From the NCBI GenBank assembly GCA_024103495.1, contig JAGFIQ010000108.1:1-64000 (forward strand): a DNA stretch of 64,000 bases, written 5' to 3'. Position numbers and translations under genes: made by a program. Of the stretch, positions 62,410 through 64,000 are shown one piece after another. Source of the DNA: Aridibacter famidurans (GTDB lineage: Bacteria > Acidobacteriota > Blastocatellia > Pyrinomonadales > Pyrinomonadaceae). A model generated the notes under the pieces. That model was not told the origin of the DNA. It saw only the letters and a program-made list of their open reading frames with translations, and did no database searches. Within the stretch, counting starts at the first letter, position 1. Every line of letters begins with the position of its first letter.

Positions 62410-62799
62410 ATGAATTCTTCCGTGGTAGTCGGAACAGAGTGGCTTGTAGAAGCTGAAGGCTGCGGGCCCGATCTTCTGCGCGAGGTCTCTGTCCTGCGCG
62501 AAGTTTTCAGCGCGGTCGTTTCCGACCTGGGCCTGATCCCGATCGGCGACGCTTTCTGGCACAAATTTCCCGGCGAAGGCGGCGTGACCGGACTCGTCGG
62601 GCTTACGGAATCACACCTCGCGTGTCACACGTATCCCGAGCACGGGATCGCGACGTTCAATCTGTACTGCTGCCGACGAAGACCCGAATGGGACTGGGAA
62701 GCGCGGCTTGGCGAAATACTGGGAGCGGCGCGGGTGCGGGTGACCAGGATCGAGCGGGGATTCGAGGAAGCGGCCGGAACCGCGGGGGGTGCGGCGTGA
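62410..62799 (+). CDS. speD: S-adenosylmethionine decarboxylase proenzyme
   Basis: SpeD makes decarboxylated AdoMet, the aminopropyl donor for spermidine. The 129 residues fit the short SpeH-type. The self-cleavage site is seen in GLTESHLACHTYPEHG: Ser68 becomes the pyruvoyl group and His73 helps processing. A Cys pair (FNLYCCR, 87-88) takes the place of the catalytic Cys near residue 83 of Thermotoga SpeD. The stop codon overlaps the GTG start of the DUF4178 gene by 4 bases (GTGA), so translation is coupled. No spermidine synthase lies within the window; it may follow beyond its end. Confidence 0.93.
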   Translation: MNSSVVVGTEWLVEAEGCGPDLLREVSVLREVFSAVVSDLGLIPIGDAFWHKFPGEGGVTGLVGLTESHLACHTYPEHGIATFNLYCCRRRPEWDWEARLGEILGAARVRVTRIERGFEEAAGTAGGAA

Positions 62800-64000
62800 G
62801 CGTGCTCAAAACCAACTGCCCATCCTGCGCCGGCCCGATAGAGTTCAAATCGGGATCGTCCGTCGTCGTCATCTGCCCGTTCTGCAAATCGGCAGTAGCC
62901 CGCACAGACAAGGCGGTCGAAGATCTCGGGAAGATAGCGGACGTGATGCAGTCGCGGTCGCCTTTGAAGATGGGGCTTCGGGGCGAATGGAACGGTCACA
63001 TGTTCGAGCTGACGGGCCGTGCCCAGATCAAGCACTCGATGGGCGGCTTTTGGGACGAATGGTACGCGACCTTTTCGAACGGATGGGTCGGCTGGCTCGC
63101 CGAAGCACAGGGCAAATTCTATCTGACCTTTTACAAATCGCTGCCCGAAGGCGCGAGCGTTCCGTCGTTCGAACAACTCGCGCTCGGACAGACAGTGTCC
63201 GGCCTGGGGATAGAAGAACGGCTTGTCGTCGCGGAGAAAGGCACTTCAAGTTACGTCGCGGCCGAAGGCGAGATCCCCTATAAACTAGTGCCAGGCGAGC
63301 AGTCAAACTTTGCCGACCTGAGCGGCACGAACGGCGTCTTCGCCACCATCGATTACAGCACCTCGCCTCCTTATCTTTTCTACGGCAAGGAAGTCTCGCT
63401 CTCTGACATAGGCCTTGCCGACAAGCGATCCGCCGAGCGCGAAGCACCCGAGGTTGCGGCCGAGGGAATGAGCTGCCCGAACTGCGGAGGCGCGCTCGAG
63501 CTCAAAGCGCCGGACAAATCGGAGCGAGTCACGTGCCCTTTCTGCAGCTCACTGCTAGATATTGATCGCGGAAACCTTAAGTTTCTTCAGTCGCTTAAGA
63601 AGAAAACGCCGCCGCTCGCTTTCGCTCTGGAGGTCGGGGCCAAGGGATCATTCAGGCAGTTTCACGACGGGGCCGAGTTCGAGGTGATCGGGATGATGTC
63701 CCGAAGCGTGCTCATCGAGGGTACACGGTATTTCTGGAATGAGTACCTTCTCTACAACCCGAAGATCGGCTTCCGATGGCTCGTGCATTCAGACAACCAC
63801 TGGAACTTTGCTGAGCCTGTAAACGTCGCCGACGTTGAAACTTCGCAGTTGATCGCGGGCGTGCGCCCTTCGGTCAGGTTCAACGGCCGCTCGTTCAGGA
63901 TATTCCAGGACACCCCGGCGACGGTGGAATTCGTGAAGGGCGAATTCTACTGGGCTGTAGAGGTCGGGGAACGCGTGAAAGCGGCGGACTTCATCTCGCC
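62796..64000 (+). CDS. DUF4178 protein with zinc-ribbon motifs, 3' end cut by the window edge
   Basis: The frame starts at GTG 62796 inside the stop region of speD and is open to the last base (401 codons). It carries two zinc-ribbon-like pairs: CPSCAGPIEFKSGSSVVVIC with PFCK near the start, and CPNCGGALELKAPDK with VTCPFC around residue 225. Each ribbon is followed by a DUF4178 domain (about residues 45-190 with GHMFELTGRAQIKHSMGGFW, and about 275-400 with FEVIGMMSRSVLIEGTRYFW). DUF4178 genes are often found next to speD-like and DUF350 genes; the biochemical role is unknown. The tandem layout suggests duplication within the protein. Confidence 0.9.
   Translation, partial: MSVLKTNCPSCAGPIEFKSGSSVVVICPFCKSAVARTDKAVEDLGKIADVMQSRSPLKMGLRGEWNGHMFELTGRAQIKHSMGGFWDEWYATFSNGWVGWLAEAQGKFYLTFYKSLPEGASVPSFEQLALGQTVSGLGIEERLVVAEKGTSSYVAAEGEIPYKLVPGEQSNFADLSGTNGVFATIDYSTSPPYLFYGKEVSLSDIGLADKRSAEREAPEVAAEGMSCPNCGGALELKAPDKSERVTCPFCSSLLDIDRGNLKFLQSLKKKTPPLAFALEVGAKGSFRQFHDGAEFEVIGMMSRSVLIEGTRYFWNEYLLYNPKIGFRWLVHSDNHWNFAEPVNVADVETSQLIAGVRPSVRFNGRSFRIFQDTPATVEFVKGEFYWAVEVGERVKAADFIS

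Overview
The window looks like part of a free-living Gram-negative-type bacterial chromosome, most likely Acidobacteriota, class Blastocatellia (inference). The grounds are several very large secreted proteins ending in FG-GAP/VCBS-like repeats of the type FRPSNGVWY, FecR proteins with a DUF6600-like region, zinc-ribbon/SH3b proteins, abundant lipoproteins and signal peptides, TonB-C/TPR proteins, and many short foldback repeats between genes. No rRNA, complete transposase gene, prophage or CRISPR array is visible.

The core of the window is the chromosomal replication origin. A leftward cluster rpmH-rnpA-yidD-yidC-jag-mnmE (15.7 to 11.1 kb) and purM-purN (17.4 to 15.8 kb) lie to the left. dnaA (22.1 kb) and dnaN (24.3 kb) point right. 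DnaA boxes sit both upstream of dnaA and between dnaA and dnaN. The second cluster ends in a run of CTA triplets next to AT-rich DNA, which matches the DnaA-trio unwinding element of Bacillus subtilis incC. The origin is therefore probably bipartite, with a small lipoprotein gene between the unwinding site and dnaN.

Region by region: 0-11 kb holds a secreted nuclease, two tRNAs (Glu-CTC, Arg-CCG), a GT-C-like membrane protein, a TPR protein, a secreted metalloprotease and a block of foldback repeats. 11-26 kb is the origin and housekeeping region plus DUF445, a carbonic-anhydrase-like protein and a DUF2807 protein. 26-31 kb has a glycosyltransferase, an SRPBCC protein and an APC permease, interspersed with repeats. 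31-43 kb has UPF0016, a 1255-aa secreted protein, an active/inactive M16 peptidase pair, a FecR protein, a LysM protein and ispH. 43-52 kb holds the two halves of one Ski2-like helicase separated by a complete 5.3-kb gene for a secreted SBBP/FG-GAP protein. 52-57 kb has secA. 57-64 kb has TPR/TonB-C, wrbA, DfsB-like, glycosyltransferase, MOSC and lipoprotein genes, then speD overlapping a DUF4178 gene that runs off the end.

The most unusual points are: (1) the split helicase; (2) an rnpA whose conserved N-terminus is encoded upstream of its first ATG, in a frame that overlaps rpmH and has no ATG/GTG/TTG, reminiscent of the rpmH/rnpA overlap known in Thermus; (3) the bipartite origin with a palindrome over the likely dnaA promoter; and (4) five different families of short foldback repeats.
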